Source: Cryobacterium aureum
GTDB lineage: Bacteria > Actinomycetota > Actinomycetes > Actinomycetales > Microbacteriaceae
Assembly (NCBI RefSeq): GCF_002954245.1
Contig: NZ_PPTG01000009.1
Coordinates: 280,404 to 344,403 of the forward strand
DNA length: 64,000 nucleotides
Reading direction: 5' to 3'
The position numbers and the translations under genes were made by a program. Every line of letters begins with the position of its first letter. Within the stretch, counting starts at the first letter, position 1. Under the pieces are notes generated by a model, which saw only the letters and a list, made by a program, of their open reading frames with translations, did no database searches and had not been told where the DNA came from. Shown piece by piece: positions 41,575 through 52,803 of the stretch.

Positions 41575-41943
41575 TCACGTCTCGGCGACGTTGGGACGCT
41601 TCTGCGCGCGGGGAACCCGCGGGCGCACGAGCGCGTGGCTGTCGCGCACCAGCTGTTCGACGAGCTCAGCGGGCACGTCGCCGTCGAGTACGACTGTGAT
41701 CCAGTGCTTCTTATTGAGGTGATATCCGGGGGTGATCCACGCCGGGAACTCCTCGCGCAGGGCGCGGCTCTCCTCCGGATCACACTTGAGTGAGACCGTG
41801 AACGGCTCGCCGCCCAGGGCCGAGAGCGCGAAGATCTTGCCGTTGCCGCTGGTCTTAAACACGCTCGTCTCCTCGCCGAACGGAAAGGTTTCCACCGCCT
41901 GCGGCAGACTCAGGCACAGGTCGACGAGCGTGTCAGGAGTCAT
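41575..41943 (-). CDS. MmcQ/YjbR family protein
   Basis: This 122-residue protein of the MmcQ/YjbR (CyaY-like fold) family reads LCLSLPQAVETFPFGEETSVFKTSGNGKIFAL and HLNKKHWITVVLDGDVPAELVEQLVRDSHALV. It is described as a putative DNA-binding protein, without a firm function. The length is normal. It lies 20 nt downstream of the LLM oxidoreductase on the same strand, so the two are probably co-transcribed. Confidence 0.9.
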   Translation of the reverse strand: MTPDTLVDLCLSLPQAVETFPFGEETSVFKTSGNGKIFALSALGGEPFTVSLKCDPEESRALREEFPAWITPGYHLNKKHWITVVLDGDVPAELVEQLVRDSHALVRPRVPRAQKRPNVAET

Positions 41944-41963
41944 GCCGCCAACCTACCCCTGAG

Positions 41964-42962
41964 CTATGCCTCGACGAGGTTCATCGCGTCGGCCGTGAGC
42001 TCAACCGAGCGCAGGCGGCCCTCGATGAGCGGCGACTGGTGGGCGAGAATGAGCTCGTCAGCCCCGGTTCCCGCGGCGAATTCCTCGAGGTAGACGCGTA
42101 CCTCGTCGGCGGTTCCGACCGCTGAATACCGCATCATGTTGGCGATATTGCGGCCCTCCGGCGTGGTCAGGAAGACGTCGATCTGGTCGTCGTCGTATTC
42201 GGGGGTTGCCGGTCCGCGGGAGAGCATGCCGCGCACCCGGGTGCGGCGGGTCGTCTCGAACTGGGCTACGGCATCCGCTTTATCGTCGGCAGCGATCACG
42301 TTGGCGGCAATGATCAGGTGCGGCGCTGCAAGCTGCTCCGACGGCGTGAAGTCGCGGCGGTAAAGCGCGATGGCTTCGTGCAGCGCATCGGGCGCGAAAT
42401 GCGACGCGAAGGCGTACGGCAGGCCGAGGGCGGCGGCGAGCCCGGCTCCGAACAACGACGATCCGAGAATGTACAGCGGCACATTGGTGCCGGCTCCGGG
42501 AATGGCCTGCACGCCGGGCACGATCGACTGCCCGCGCAGGTAGGCCTGCAACTCCATGACGTCCTGCGGAAACTGGTCGGAGGCACGTGGGTCGCGGCGC
42601 ATCGCCCGAGCGGTATTCTGATCGCTTCCGGGCGCCCGGCCAAGGCCGAGGTCGATGCGGTCGGGGTAGAGTTCCGCGAGGGTTCCGTACTGCTCGGCGA
42701 TCACGAGCGGTGAGTGATTGGGCAGCATGACGCCGCCGGATCCGAGCCGAATGGTGCTGGTCTGCCCGGCGACGTGGCCGATCAGAATACTCGTCGCCGA
42801 CGATCCGATGGTGGGCATATTGTGGTGCTCGGCATACCAAACGCGCTCGTACCCGTGTTTTTCGGCGGTCTGGGCGAGCGCGACACTGGCCGCGAAGCTT
42901 TCCCGAGCGGTGTGCCCAGGGGCAATCGGAGCGAGATCAAGTATGGAGAGCGGAATAGTCAT
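41964..42962 (-). CDS. LLM class flavin-dependent oxidoreductase
   Basis: This 332-residue TIM-barrel protein of the bacterial luciferase-like group reads [46 protein letters not shown], then [44 protein letters not shown] and [26 protein letters not shown]. It resembles YhbW-type members. These bind FMN or F420; the substrate is unknown. It begins an operon with the MmcQ/YjbR gene. Confidence 0.92.
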   Translation of the reverse strand: MTIPLSILDLAPIAPGHTARESFAASVALAQTAEKHGYERVWYAEHHNMPTIGSSATSILIGHVAGQTSTIRLGSGGVMLPNHSPLVIAEQYGTLAELYPDRIDLGLGRAPGSDQNTARAMRRDPRASDQFPQDVMELQAYLRGQSIVPGVQAIPGAGTNVPLYILGSSLFGAGLAAALGLPYAFASHFAPDALHEAIALYRRDFTPSEQLAAPHLIIAANVIAADDKADAVAQFETTRRTRVRGMLSRGPATPEYDDDQIDVFLTTPEGRNIANMMRYSAVGTADEVRVYLEEFAAGTGADELILAHQSPLIEGRLRSVELTADAMNLVEA

Positions 42963-43141
42963 ACTGGGGGCAACACCGCCGAGCCAAAATCGTTACCCGG
43001 TTCAGCCGACGAACACGAAATTGCCCCGCTGAAGTGGAACGACCATGACCGCTGCGCCCGGGCCTGGCTTCTGCTGCGTTCGGCCGTGCGGGAAGATGGT
43101 GGGAGCGCCGCTTACGGGCGCACCAACGAAGGGGCACACCC

Positions 43142-44029
43142 ATGTTCACGGGGCTCAGCGCTTTTCCCCTCACGCCGACCACTGAGAACGGTATTGACGA
43201 ACCCGCCTTCGTGCGCCTCGTCTCCCGGCTCGCCGCGGCTGGCGTCGACTCGATCGGCGCGCTCGGCTCGACCGGCGGCTACGCCTACCTCAGCCGCGAA
43301 CAGCGTGCCCGGGCGGCCACGGCGGCGGTCGAGGCGGCCGGCTCAATCCCGGTCATCGTGGGAATCGGTGCGCTCCGCACCCGCCTCGTTCTTCACCACG
43401 CAGCGGATGCGCAGGCAGCCGGCGCTGCCGCGGTGCTGCTCGCGCCGATGACTTACCAGCCGTTGACCGACCGCGAAGTGTTCGGCCTGTACGAGGCCGT
43501 CACGGCCGAGTTGGAGATTCCACTCGTCGTTTACGACAACCCGGGCACGACCCACGTGACGTTCAGCGACGAGTTGCACGGTCGCATTGCCGCGCTGCCG
43601 AACATCGGCTCGATCAAGATCCCCGGTGTGACTGCCGTTGCTGCCCCGACCAGAATCGCAGCCCTCCGCCGTCTGATTCCCGCGCACGTCACGATCGGTG
43701 TCTCCGGGGACTGGCTTGCCACCGGCGGACTGCTCGGCGGTGCTGACGCGTGGTACAGCGTGCTTGGCGGGCTTTTTCCCGAGACCGCCGTGGCGATCAC
43801 GCGTGCCGCCCAGGCCGGCGACAGCGCAGCGGCCGTGACAGCCTCCGACCGACTCGAACCACTCTGGGCGCTCTTTCGCCGGTACGGCAGCCTGCGCGTC
43901 ATGTCGGCTGCGGCCGAAACTCTGGGTCTCGTCGCCTCGCCCAACCTGCCGCTGCCGCTGCTCGGCCTCGACCCTGCCGCCCGCACCGAACTCAACGCGA
44001 CGCTGCGCGACCTGGGCCTCGGAGGCTGA
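43142..44029 (+). CDS. Dihydrodipicolinate synthase family aldolase
   Basis: This 295-residue DapA-like TIM barrel forms a Schiff base with a 2-keto acid. The conserved GSTGGYAYLSREQR (phosphate/keto-acid loop), VVYDNPGTT (catalytic Tyr) and GSIKIPGV (Schiff-base Lys 159) are present. The T-T pair in the loop is G-S-T-G instead of the usual G-T-T-G-E, so a substrate other than aspartate semialdehyde is likely. The family also includes N-acetylneuraminate lyases and KDG aldolases. No lysine biosynthesis gene is adjacent. Confidence 0.85.
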   Translation: MFTGLSAFPLTPTTENGIDEPAFVRLVSRLAAAGVDSIGALGSTGGYAYLSREQRARAATAAVEAAGSIPVIVGIGALRTRLVLHHAADAQAAGAAAVLLAPMTYQPLTDREVFGLYEAVTAELEIPLVVYDNPGTTHVTFSDELHGRIAALPNIGSIKIPGVTAVAAPTRIAALRRLIPAHVTIGVSGDWLATGGLLGGADAWYSVLGGLFPETAVAITRAAQAGDSAAAVTASDRLEPLWALFRRYGSLRVMSAAAETLGLVASPNLPLPLLGLDPAARTELNATLRDLGLGG

Positions 44030-44066
44030 GGACGGGGCCCTACGGATGACGGCGTAAGGTCGTTGG

Positions 44067-44927
44067 GTGCAACTTACAGACCTGACCCGGGTGCTCGAGA
44101 CCGCCGACTGGCGAAGCCGCGAGCAAGCCCATGAGGAACGCGCTGATGCGTTCACTCTCGGCCGCCGCGAGCGCGCGGCAATCGGCCAGAGCCATCCGGT
44201 CGATGATTTTCTGTTCACGTACTACCCGTTTCGTCCCGGCCTATTGCGCCGCTGGCATCCTGGCGCTGGTGTGCTGCTGCAGGGTGCCGCCGACCAGCCC
44301 CGCGCAAGCTGGAAGTGGTACCGCAACGAGGGCTGCGCCAGTCAAGTGGATACGGCCGCCTTCTGCGAGAAGAACGCGCGCGTCATCCGCTTCATCGATT
44401 CACTGCTCACGGCGACCCGGCAGCGGCCGGCGCACTTTGGCTGTTTCGGCCTGCACGAATGGGCGATGGTCTACCGGCAGGGTGAGCACCGCCATATGGC
44501 GCCCCTCCGGCTCGGCCAGGCTGACACCGATGCCGTCGTCGACGGAAATCGCATCGGCTGCAGCCATTTCGACGCGTTTCGGTTCTTCACCCCCGCCGCC
44601 CTGCCCCTCAACCAGCTGGCGCCCACGCGAGAGAATCAGCCGGCGATGGAGCAGCCCGGCTGCCTCCACGCCGGCATGGACATCTACAAGTGGGTGATCA
44701 AGCTCGGCCCGCTGGTTCCCGGCGAGGTATTGCTCGACTCCTTCGAACTCGCCCGCGACATTCGCCGACTCGACATGGAGGCCTCCCCGTATGACCTGAG
44801 CGACTGGGACTACGCGCCGGTTGCGGTCGAGACTGCCGCAGGCAGGGCCGAGTACGTGCGCCGCCAGCGTGGTTTCACCGAACGCAGCAACGTGCTGCGC
44901 GACCGTGTGCTGGGCCTTCTCGTCTAG
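44067..44927 (+). CDS. Conserved actinobacterial protein often labelled 3-methyladenine DNA glycosylase
   Basis: This 286-residue protein is rich in His, Trp and Arg, with recognisable conserved stretches (HPVDDFLFTYYPFRPGLLRRWHPGAG, RHMAPLRLGQADTDAVVDG, CLHAGMDIYKWVIKLGPLVPGE). Homologues in databases are commonly named 3-methyladenine DNA glycosylase, but I see no helix-hairpin-helix or AAG motif to support that activity. The repeated His/Trp/Tyr motifs would suit a metal- or nucleotide-binding enzyme. It starts at GTG 44067, 37 nt after the aldolase stop, and may be co-transcribed with it. Confidence 0.7.
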   Translation: MQLTDLTRVLETADWRSREQAHEERADAFTLGRRERAAIGQSHPVDDFLFTYYPFRPGLLRRWHPGAGVLLQGAADQPRASWKWYRNEGCASQVDTAAFCEKNARVIRFIDSLLTATRQRPAHFGCFGLHEWAMVYRQGEHRHMAPLRLGQADTDAVVDGNRIGCSHFDAFRFFTPAALPLNQLAPTRENQPAMEQPGCLHAGMDIYKWVIKLGPLVPGEVLLDSFELARDIRRLDMEASPYDLSDWDYAPVAVETAAGRAEYVRRQRGFTERSNVLRDRVLGLLV

Positions 44928-45172
44928 AGCAGCTCCGTCGATTGCCATCGAGCACCGGTTGCCAGTCTTTTCTCAGGTTGTGCTACCGCGGCGAGCGGAT
45001 GCCCCTCGTTGCGGCGATCTCAACGTGTTGCCACGAGCGTGACGCTCGCCCAAACTGTCCGACGGCACCCATTTGGGGCACGGGGACCAAACCACAACGG
45101 TCCCGGCTCCGGACCATCTGTGCGGCCCGAGAACACAACGAGGCCGGAACAGAACAACGAATAGGAGCTCCC

Positions 45173-45715
45173 ATGAACACGAATACGAAGCACACGAACG
45201 TTCGCAAGATCACCGCGCTGGGAATTACCGGCGCCGCAGCATCCGCTCTCATCATTGGAGGCTTTGTCGCCCCCGCCCAGGCGTTTGACGGCGACAGCAC
45301 CACGACGAGCACCAGCACCGACAGCTCGTCTGAGCAGAACCGCCTTGACGTTATCGGCGACCTGTTCAACCTTTCGGGCAACGAGGCGACCGGCAACGGC
45401 GTGCTCGGCAACGACACCTCCGTCGGCGGCATCCTCAACGGCGGAGTCGTCAACGGACCGCTCGTGGAGGACTCGCTCAACAGCGACATCGGTGATGTTG
45501 CGTCGGGTAACGAGGTCGGCAACGACGCATCCGTCGGAAGCGGCAACGACGTCGTCGCACCGATCGAGGCACCCGTCACCGCCCCGGTTGACGCCCCCGT
45601 TGACGCCGGTAACGGCACCGATGTCGGCGACGTCGACGTCGAGAACATCGACGGCTCGGTCGACTCGATCGTCAACGACGTTCTCGGTGACCTCGGACTC
45701 GGACTCGGCCGCTAA
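45173..45715 (+). CDS. Secreted Gly/Asn/Asp/Val-rich repeat-like protein
   Basis: This 180-residue exported protein has a Sec signal peptide (positive start, hydrophobic ALGITGAAASALIIGGFVA, cleavage near APAQA-FD at ~36). The mature part begins with a Ser/Thr tract and then has loosely repeated GN-x-VGND-x-SVG-like units (GNGVLGNDTSVGG, GNEVGNDASVGSGND), an Ala/Pro/Val stretch and a C-terminal VNDVLGDLGLGLGR. No cysteine, catalytic motif or anchor is visible. TAGGAGC lies 6 nt upstream of the ATG and a strong terminator follows, which suggests abundant expression. A surface or matrix role is a guess. Confidence 0.75.
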   Translation: MNTNTKHTNVRKITALGITGAAASALIIGGFVAPAQAFDGDSTTTSTSTDSSSEQNRLDVIGDLFNLSGNEATGNGVLGNDTSVGGILNGGVVNGPLVEDSLNSDIGDVASGNEVGNDASVGSGNDVVAPIEAPVTAPVDAPVDAGNGTDVGDVDVENIDGSVDSIVNDVLGDLGLGLGR

Positions 45716-45728
45716 CCAGACTGAGAAG

Positions 45729-45761
45729 AACAGGGCGTCTCCCCTCGGGAGGCGCCCTGTT
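45729..45761. terminator. Strong bidirectional terminator
   Basis: A 15-bp stem (AACAGGGCGTCTCCC with GGGAGGCGCCCTGTT, one G-U pair) closes a 3-nt loop between two convergent genes. It begins 13 nt after the secreted protein stop and ends 9 nt before the ankyrin gene stop. A-rich and T-rich flanks suit termination on both strands. Confidence 0.8.
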
Positions 45762-45770
45762 TCTGGTTTC

Positions 45771-46172
45771 TCAGTCGCGCGGGTACAACTCGATGATCTC
45801 GCGCATGCGCGGCAGTCCGAACTGGTCGGCGATGGCCACGCCGCTGTGAGTGCCGAGGCGAGGGTCGGCATCCGCTTCGAGCAGCAACCGCAGAATCGTC
45901 TCATTGTTGCGAAACACCGCGCACGAGATGGCAGTCTGACCCATGGCATTGACCACGGATGCGTCCGCGCCGCGCCGAAGCAGCTCACCGACGGTCTCGG
46001 CGTGCTGCTGGTACGCCGCGACGATCAGCAGCGTGTCCCCGCTGGCGTTCACGACATCGAGGCCCACTCCGGCGTCGATCATTTCGCCCACTGGGCCGGT
46101 GAGGCCGTCGCGGGCGAGGTCGAAAACGCCCTCGATGACTTCGGGGCTGAGCCCGGATGTGTTCTCGTCCAC
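45771..46172 (-). CDS. Ankyrin repeat protein
   Basis: This 133-residue protein is made of about three to four ankyrin repeats, for example VVNASGDTLLIVAAYQQHAETVGELLRRGADASVVNAMGQTAISCAVFRNNETILRLLLEADADP. It is a small cytoplasmic protein-protein interaction module; the partner is unknown. Its length is typical for bacterial stand-alone ankyrin proteins. It shares a bidirectional terminator with the secreted protein gene. Confidence 0.9.
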   Translation of the reverse strand: MDENTSGLSPEVIEGVFDLARDGLTGPVGEMIDAGVGLDVVNASGDTLLIVAAYQQHAETVGELLRRGADASVVNAMGQTAISCAVFRNNETILRLLLEADADPRLGTHSGVAIADQFGLPRMREIIELYPRD

Positions 46173-46303
46173 TAACTGCTCCCGCTCACTTTTCTATGTG
46201 CCCAGCGTAACCGGCGCCACGGTGCGACCGCGAAAATGTCACGATTCGGCGACCAACACCAACGGCGCTGGCCACGCTCTCTGGTCGATGCCACACTCAG
46301 AGC

Positions 46304-46936
46304 ATGAGCCCTCGATCGTTCGTCTTCGCCGCGTTCGCCGCCACTGGCCTCCTCACGCTGGCCGCATGCGCGGGCGACGCGGTACCCGGCGCAGAGGTTC
46401 CGAGAACCCTTCCGCCGTACGCCGCTTTTCCACAAACCACGCTGACGAGCGACGAACTCGTCGGCCAGGGCACGGTCTTGCAGCAGGGCGACGCCGAGCC
46501 GCAGCTCTGCCTGGGCCCGATCATGGAGTCGTTCCCGCCTCAGTGCAGCGGTCCGACGATTCTCGGCTGGGATTGGTCCCTGGCGCAGTACTCCGAAACC
46601 GCCGGGTCGGTGACGTGGGGTACCTACGCGGTGTTCGGCACCTGGGACGACACCGCCTTCACGCAGACCCAGCCGCCGATTCCGTTGTCGTTGTATTCGC
46701 CGATTGGTTCACCCGACCCACGCCAGGACCCGGAGAACGCTGGTGCGAGCGACGAGGCCACCCTGACGGAGATTCAGGCCGCACTCAATCAACCGCAGGT
46801 GCTCTCGTCCGAAACCAGGAACGGTTACCTGTGGGTATCCGTGCCTTACGACGACGGCACCATTCAGACGTACGTCGACGAGCAGTACGGCCAGGACGTC
46901 GTCATAGTGCAGTCCGCCCTGCTCCCCGCCAACTGA
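46304..46936 (+). CDS. Lipoprotein of unknown function
   Basis: This 210-residue protein has an N-terminal lipoprotein signal (FVFAAFAATGLLTLAAC, lipobox LAAC). The mature part resembles small actinobacterial lipoproteins carrying the conserved QLCLGPIMESFPPQCSGP...LGWDW motif, where two cysteines probably form a disulfide. A segment WGTYAVFGTWDDTAFTQTQPPIPL and a C-terminal ALNQPQVLSSETRNGYLWVSVPYDDGTIQ follow. The function is unknown. It is monocistronic. Confidence 0.82.
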   Translation: MSPRSFVFAAFAATGLLTLAACAGDAVPGAEVPRTLPPYAAFPQTTLTSDELVGQGTVLQQGDAEPQLCLGPIMESFPPQCSGPTILGWDWSLAQYSETAGSVTWGTYAVFGTWDDTAFTQTQPPIPLSLYSPIGSPDPRQDPENAGASDEATLTEIQAALNQPQVLSSETRNGYLWVSVPYDDGTIQTYVDEQYGQDVVIVQSALLPAN

Positions 46937-47078
46937 GCGCGCCGGTGCGGATCGCCCCGCGGTGGCGCCGGTTCCGCTTCACCTTCGAGCCGCGGTCAAG
47001 CTCTGGTTCCTGCCTGACCAGAACGCGACACATCGAAAACCTCCTAGCCACCTGGCTATGACGTACCGCTCTCGCGCT

Positions 47079-48092
47079 CTAGTACCAGCCGGACGCTTCG
47101 GACTTGTCCCAGGCGTCACAGGGTGTGCTGTACCGGCTCGCGATGTAGCCCAGGCCCCAGGTGATCTGGGTGGCGGGGTTGGTCTGCCAGTCGGCTCCGG
47201 CCGTGGCCATCTTGTTTCCGGGCAGTGCCTGCGGGATGCCGGTGGCACCGCTGGAGGCGTTGTAGGCGTTCACGTTCCAGCCTGATTCTTTGTCCCACAG
47301 GCTCACCAGGCAACCGAACTGATCGTCACCCCAGCCGTACTGGCTGGCCATGAGTTGACGGGCGATCTGCTGCGCCGCGCTGGGGTCAGCTGGAGCGGAC
47401 GGGCGGGCCGGTGTCGCCGGCACGGCTGCGTCAGCTGCAGCCTCAGCCTCAGCAGCAGCAGCAGCCGCGTCAGCCTGGGCAATCGCTGCCTGCTCGGCGG
47501 CAACGCGATCGACCTCCGTCGTGGAAGCCTGCACGTTCGCGGTTTCGGTTGTCGTTACGTCGACGAGCTCGAAAATGCGCTCCGGAGCAAGCAGGGTGAC
47601 ATGGGAGAGCGCTGCTACGGATTCCGACAGGCCCGTGGCATCCGTCTTGCCCTGCGCTGCAGCGATTACGACGCTGGCCCCCGTCACGGCCGTTTCAGAG
47701 GCGAGTTCGGCACGGTCTCGCAAGCGCTCCGTGTTGAGTTTCAACTGTTCGGCATGGCCAGCACCGCTGGAGACCAACGCCGTCATGACGGCTGTGCGTG
47801 CGTTCTGGTCTGCGACAGCGGACTGCACCGCGAAGCCTGTGCCGACAACGGAGGCGATGGCGATGGTGGCGCCGGCTACGAGAAAGCGGCTCCGCTTCCG
47901 GCTGCGGCGACGACGCGTAGCCTGAAGGCGGCTGCCGTCGGTCTCAAGGGATGTGGTGGGCGTGGTTGAAGAAGAAATAGGCCTAGCTTTCAGAGGACGA
48001 ATCGCTGGCGGTCGCACTAGCGGTTCTGGATCGATACTCCACAGGCGGCGTCGCGGGGCGAAGTTTCCAGTATGCACGGCTTTCCTGAACAC
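47079..48092 (-). CDS. Secreted/membrane-anchored lytic transglycosylase-like protein
   Basis: This 337-residue protein has a basic cytoplasmic start, one transmembrane or signal helix (FLVAGATIAIASVVGTGFAVQ, ~70-90), a helical Ala/Glu-rich stalk, and a C-terminal lysozyme-like domain: LMASQYGWGDDQFGCLVSLWDKESGWNVNAYNASSGATGIPQALPGNKMATAGADW and ending in WGLGYIASRYSTPCDAW. The E-S-G-W and G-A-T-G-I-P-Q motifs are those of SLT/aggregation-promoting-factor-type lytic proteins acting on peptidoglycan. It starts at GTG 48092; no well-placed ribosome-binding site is visible, so the true start may lie downstream. Confidence 0.85.
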   Translation of the reverse strand: MFRKAVHTGNFAPRRRLWSIDPEPLVRPPAIRPLKARPISSSTTPTTSLETDGSRLQATRRRRSRKRSRFLVAGATIAIASVVGTGFAVQSAVADQNARTAVMTALVSSGAGHAEQLKLNTERLRDRAELASETAVTGASVVIAAAQGKTDATGLSESVAALSHVTLLAPERIFELVDVTTTETANVQASTTEVDRVAAEQAAIAQADAAAAAAEAEAAADAAVPATPARPSAPADPSAAQQIARQLMASQYGWGDDQFGCLVSLWDKESGWNVNAYNASSGATGIPQALPGNKMATAGADWQTNPATQITWGLGYIASRYSTPCDAWDKSEASGWY

Positions 48093-48202
48093 TTCCTCAT
48101 GTTTGGTGTGCCGGTCGCTAGCGCAGCCGTCGCCATCCCGAGATACCGTGCTGGCGGGGCAGGTGGCCGCCCGCGGCCCAGCATCCGTGGTGAGATAGGG
48201 GC

Positions 48203-48979
48203 ATGTTGCACCGAACCGCCCCCGAGCACCGTTTTGTCCCGTCTCTCGACGGGGTGCAACTGGCCACCTACGAGTTGGGCGACCCCGACCATCCCACCGT
48301 GCTCATGGTGCACGGCTTCGCCTCCAGCGCGATCGCGAACTGGCATGCCACCGGCTGGACGCGCGACCTGACGCGCGCCGGTTTCCACGTGATCGGCATC
48401 GACCAGCGCGGCCACGGCGCGAGCGACAAGCCGCACTCCCCCGACGCGTACACGATGGAACTGCTCGTCGGCGACGTCGAGACCGTGCTCGACGCCTACC
48501 TGCTCACCGAGGTACGCTACATCGGCTACTCTCTCGGCGCCCGGGTCGGCTGGCAGGCTGCCCGCGAAATGGGCGGCCGCATCACACAGGTGGTTCTCGG
48601 CGGTATTCCCGACGGTGATCCGCTGAAACGTTTTCAGATAGCGGATGCCCGCGCCCACCTGGAACACGGTGCCGAAGTGGCCGATCGACTCACCGGCGTC
48701 TACCTCCAGATGGCGAAGGCACTGCCGGGCAACGATCTCGCGGCGCTTGTCGCCCTGGTTGAGGGCATGCGCGGCGGCCCACAGCCCGGCCCGGCCAACG
48801 CGCCCGGCCAACCGGTGTTGTTCGCGACCGGAAGTGAGGACAGCATTCTCGATGCATCCAGGTCGTTGGCCGAGGCCACTCCGAACGGCGCTTTCTTTGA
48901 GATCCCCGGTCGCAACCACTTCAATGCGCCCACATCGCGGCCGTTCCGCGAGGCGGCGATTCAGTTCCTGAAGGCTTAG
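48203..48979 (+). CDS. Alpha/beta hydrolase
   Basis: This 258-residue serine hydrolase reads [15 protein letters not shown] (oxyanion), [14 protein letters not shown], then the nucleophile elbow [15 protein letters not shown]. The Asp is in [10 protein letters not shown] and the His in [13 protein letters not shown]. It belongs to the 2-hydroxymuconic semialdehyde hydrolase or haloperoxidase-like group; the substrate is unknown. It is convergent with the broken VOC gene, overlapping it by 4 nt. Confidence 0.88.
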
Positions 48980-49409
48980 CCCAGCGACACGGTTCCGTCA
49001 TCGTCAACGTGCCAGCCGGGGTTGTGCGCGACCTCCCAAATGATGCCGTTCGGATCGGCGACGTGTCCGTGAAAGATACCTCCGAAGGCGCCGTCCTGAG
49101 CGGGTTTGAGCACGGTACCACCGGCGGCTTTCATTGCCGCGATCGTCGCAGTGACTTCATCGCGGCTTCCGAGGTTGTGCGAGAGCGTGATACCGGTCGC
49201 ACCGACGCTCGTGTGTTCGCGCTGCAGATCTTCGTCGAACTTCTCAGCGTCGAACAGGCCGAGCATGAGGCCAGGTCCAACCTGGAAGAACACGATCTCA
49301 CCGGGAAACGTCCATGAGTGGAGTCCAGCCCAGGCCGTCGCGGTAGAAAGTGCGAACAGCTTCGAGGTCGCTGGTGGCCAGGGTGATGAAGTTCACGCGT
49401 TGTTCCATG
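48976..49409 (-). pseudogene. VOC/glyoxalase family gene with a single-base frameshift
   Basis: On the minus strand the protein begins at 49409 with [34 protein letters not shown] and then stops. Removing one T from the TTT at 49308-49306 restores a continuous reading through [22 protein letters not shown] to the normal VOC end [16 protein letters not shown]. The ~145-residue total is normal for the family. Either the gene is a recent pseudogene or the base is a sequencing error. A shorter frame from 49293 could still be translated but would lack the first beta-alpha unit. Confidence 0.75.
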
Positions 49410-49570
49410 AGACCAGTGTTGCAGCCCGCCCTGAGCGTGGATCAGCGGGGGCGGACGCATGGCCTACCAGCGCAGTACGCAAGCGGATGCTGCGGCCGCG
49501 GGAATCCGCCGTGAAAGTTGCCGGACCGGCTTTTACACCGGGGGCGGCCACGTCGGCTACCTTTGATACT

Positions 49571-51448
<1,878 letters not shown>

Positions 51449-51460
51449 ACCCTGCTACCG

Positions 51461-51502
51461 GCCAGAAGCCCCCTTACCGTTCGCGGCGAGGGGGCTTCTG
51501 GC
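51461..51502 (+). terminator. Terminator of the DEAD-box helicase gene
   Basis: GCCAGAAGCCCCCT (51461-51474) pairs perfectly over 14 bp with AGGGGGCTTCTGGC (51489-51502) across a 14-nt loop, 12 nt after the stop codon. No strong T run follows, as is usual in high-GC actinobacteria. Confidence 0.8.
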
Positions 51503-51615
51503 ATCACACGCAGACTGTCGCCGGGCTAATTCAGGAGAACCGGCAGCCCGAACCGCCCAATCCCGGGCAGGCTAAGTCGCACAGCGCCGGGATTTCCTGA
51601 TCTAGCCACCGCGGG

Positions 51616-52647
51616 TCAGCCCGCGGAGACGTCGATCAGCACCTTGCCGGTGACGCCGCTTTCGACGAGAGCATGGGCATCCGCTGTGTCGGCGAGGTCG
51701 AAGCGGTGCAACGGCAGACCCGCATCCGCTCCGACGGGCAATGCGCCGTCGACGAGTGCCTCATTGATCGCGGCGGCCGCCTGCTGCACGACCTCGATGC
51801 CGACGGTGTATAGCAGTAGGAACTGGTATCGCACGTTGAGGCTGAAGTGCTTGCGCACGTCGAGGGCCATCTGGTCGCCGCCGTTGTTGGCGTAGACCGC
51901 GATGGATCCGCGATTGCGAATGACCGCGAGGTCGAGTTCGGAGTTCTGGGCGGGAGCCACCTCGACGATCAGGTCGACGCCGTCGGGCGCAAGCTGTCGA
52001 ATCTGGGCTGCCACATCGGACTCGGTGTAGGTAAGCACGTGGTCTGCCCCGGCAGCTGTCGCCAGCGTCGCCTTGACTGGCCCACTCACGGTCGTGATCA
52101 CGGTGGCGCCGGCCCAGCGGGCGAGCTGGATGGCGGCGTGGCCGACGGCGCCGGCCCCTCCCGCGACGAGCACGATCTTGCCGTCGAGCGCCCCGGGATG
52201 CAGGCGCGTTGGCCCATCTTCGGCGACAGTCAGGGCCCGGTAGGCGGTGATGGCCGGCACGCCGAGGCTGGCTCCCTGGTCGAACGTGGCCGGGGCGGGC
52301 AGCAAAAAGACGCGTTCGGCCGGAAGCACCGCGTACTCCTGGGCAGTTCCGCCATTCGCCCGCTGGTAGGCGGCGAGGGCTAACCAGACGCGATCGCCGA
52401 CGGCAAGGTTCGACACACCAGGGCCGACTGCATCGACGAAACCCGCGCCGTCCTGGTTCGGGACCACGTCGGTGAAGGCCAGCGCCTCGCCCGATTTGGT
52501 GCCACGACGCGACTTCCAGTCGGTGGGGTTGACCGCGCTCACCACGATCCGAACGCGCACCTCTCCGGAACCGGGTTCGCTCACCGGTCGATCAACAAGA
52601 TGGAGCACGGACGGGTCACCGGTTTCGCTGTACACAATTGTCTTCAT
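51616..52647 (-). CDS. NADPH:quinone reductase-like MDR protein
   Basis: This 343-residue zinc-independent medium-chain dehydrogenase/reductase reads MKTIVYSETGDPSVLHLVDRPVSEPGSGEVRVRI, then a GroES-like domain and the nucleotide-binding AGGAGAVGHAAIQLARWAGATVITTVSG. It ends LVESGVTGKVLIDV. The absence of zinc-binding cysteines and the overall pattern place it in the quinone oxidoreductase subfamily. The physiological substrate is unknown. ATG 52647 is chosen because the family N-terminus starts there. Confidence 0.92.
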   Translation of the reverse strand: MKTIVYSETGDPSVLHLVDRPVSEPGSGEVRVRIVVSAVNPTDWKSRRGTKSGEALAFTDVVPNQDGAGFVDAVGPGVSNLAVGDRVWLALAAYQRANGGTAQEYAVLPAERVFLLPAPATFDQGASLGVPAITAYRALTVAEDGPTRLHPGALDGKIVLVAGGAGAVGHAAIQLARWAGATVITTVSGPVKATLATAAGADHVLTYTESDVAAQIRQLAPDGVDLIVEVAPAQNSELDLAVIRNRGSIAVYANNGGDQMALDVRKHFSLNVRYQFLLLYTVGIEVVQQAAAAINEALVDGALPVGADAGLPLHRFDLADTADAHALVESGVTGKVLIDVSAG

Positions 52648-52803
52648 GTGAGAGCCAACGCTCGAGGTGCCGAAATGTTTCCTTGGGGATCGGGCGCGCT
52701 TAAAAATGGCATCCAGCAACTACCTACACTGGACGCAGTCACCGGTAATGGCAGCGGCGATCACGGACTTTCTGGGCCAGAACGGTTGAGGCGACTCCCG
52801 CGG

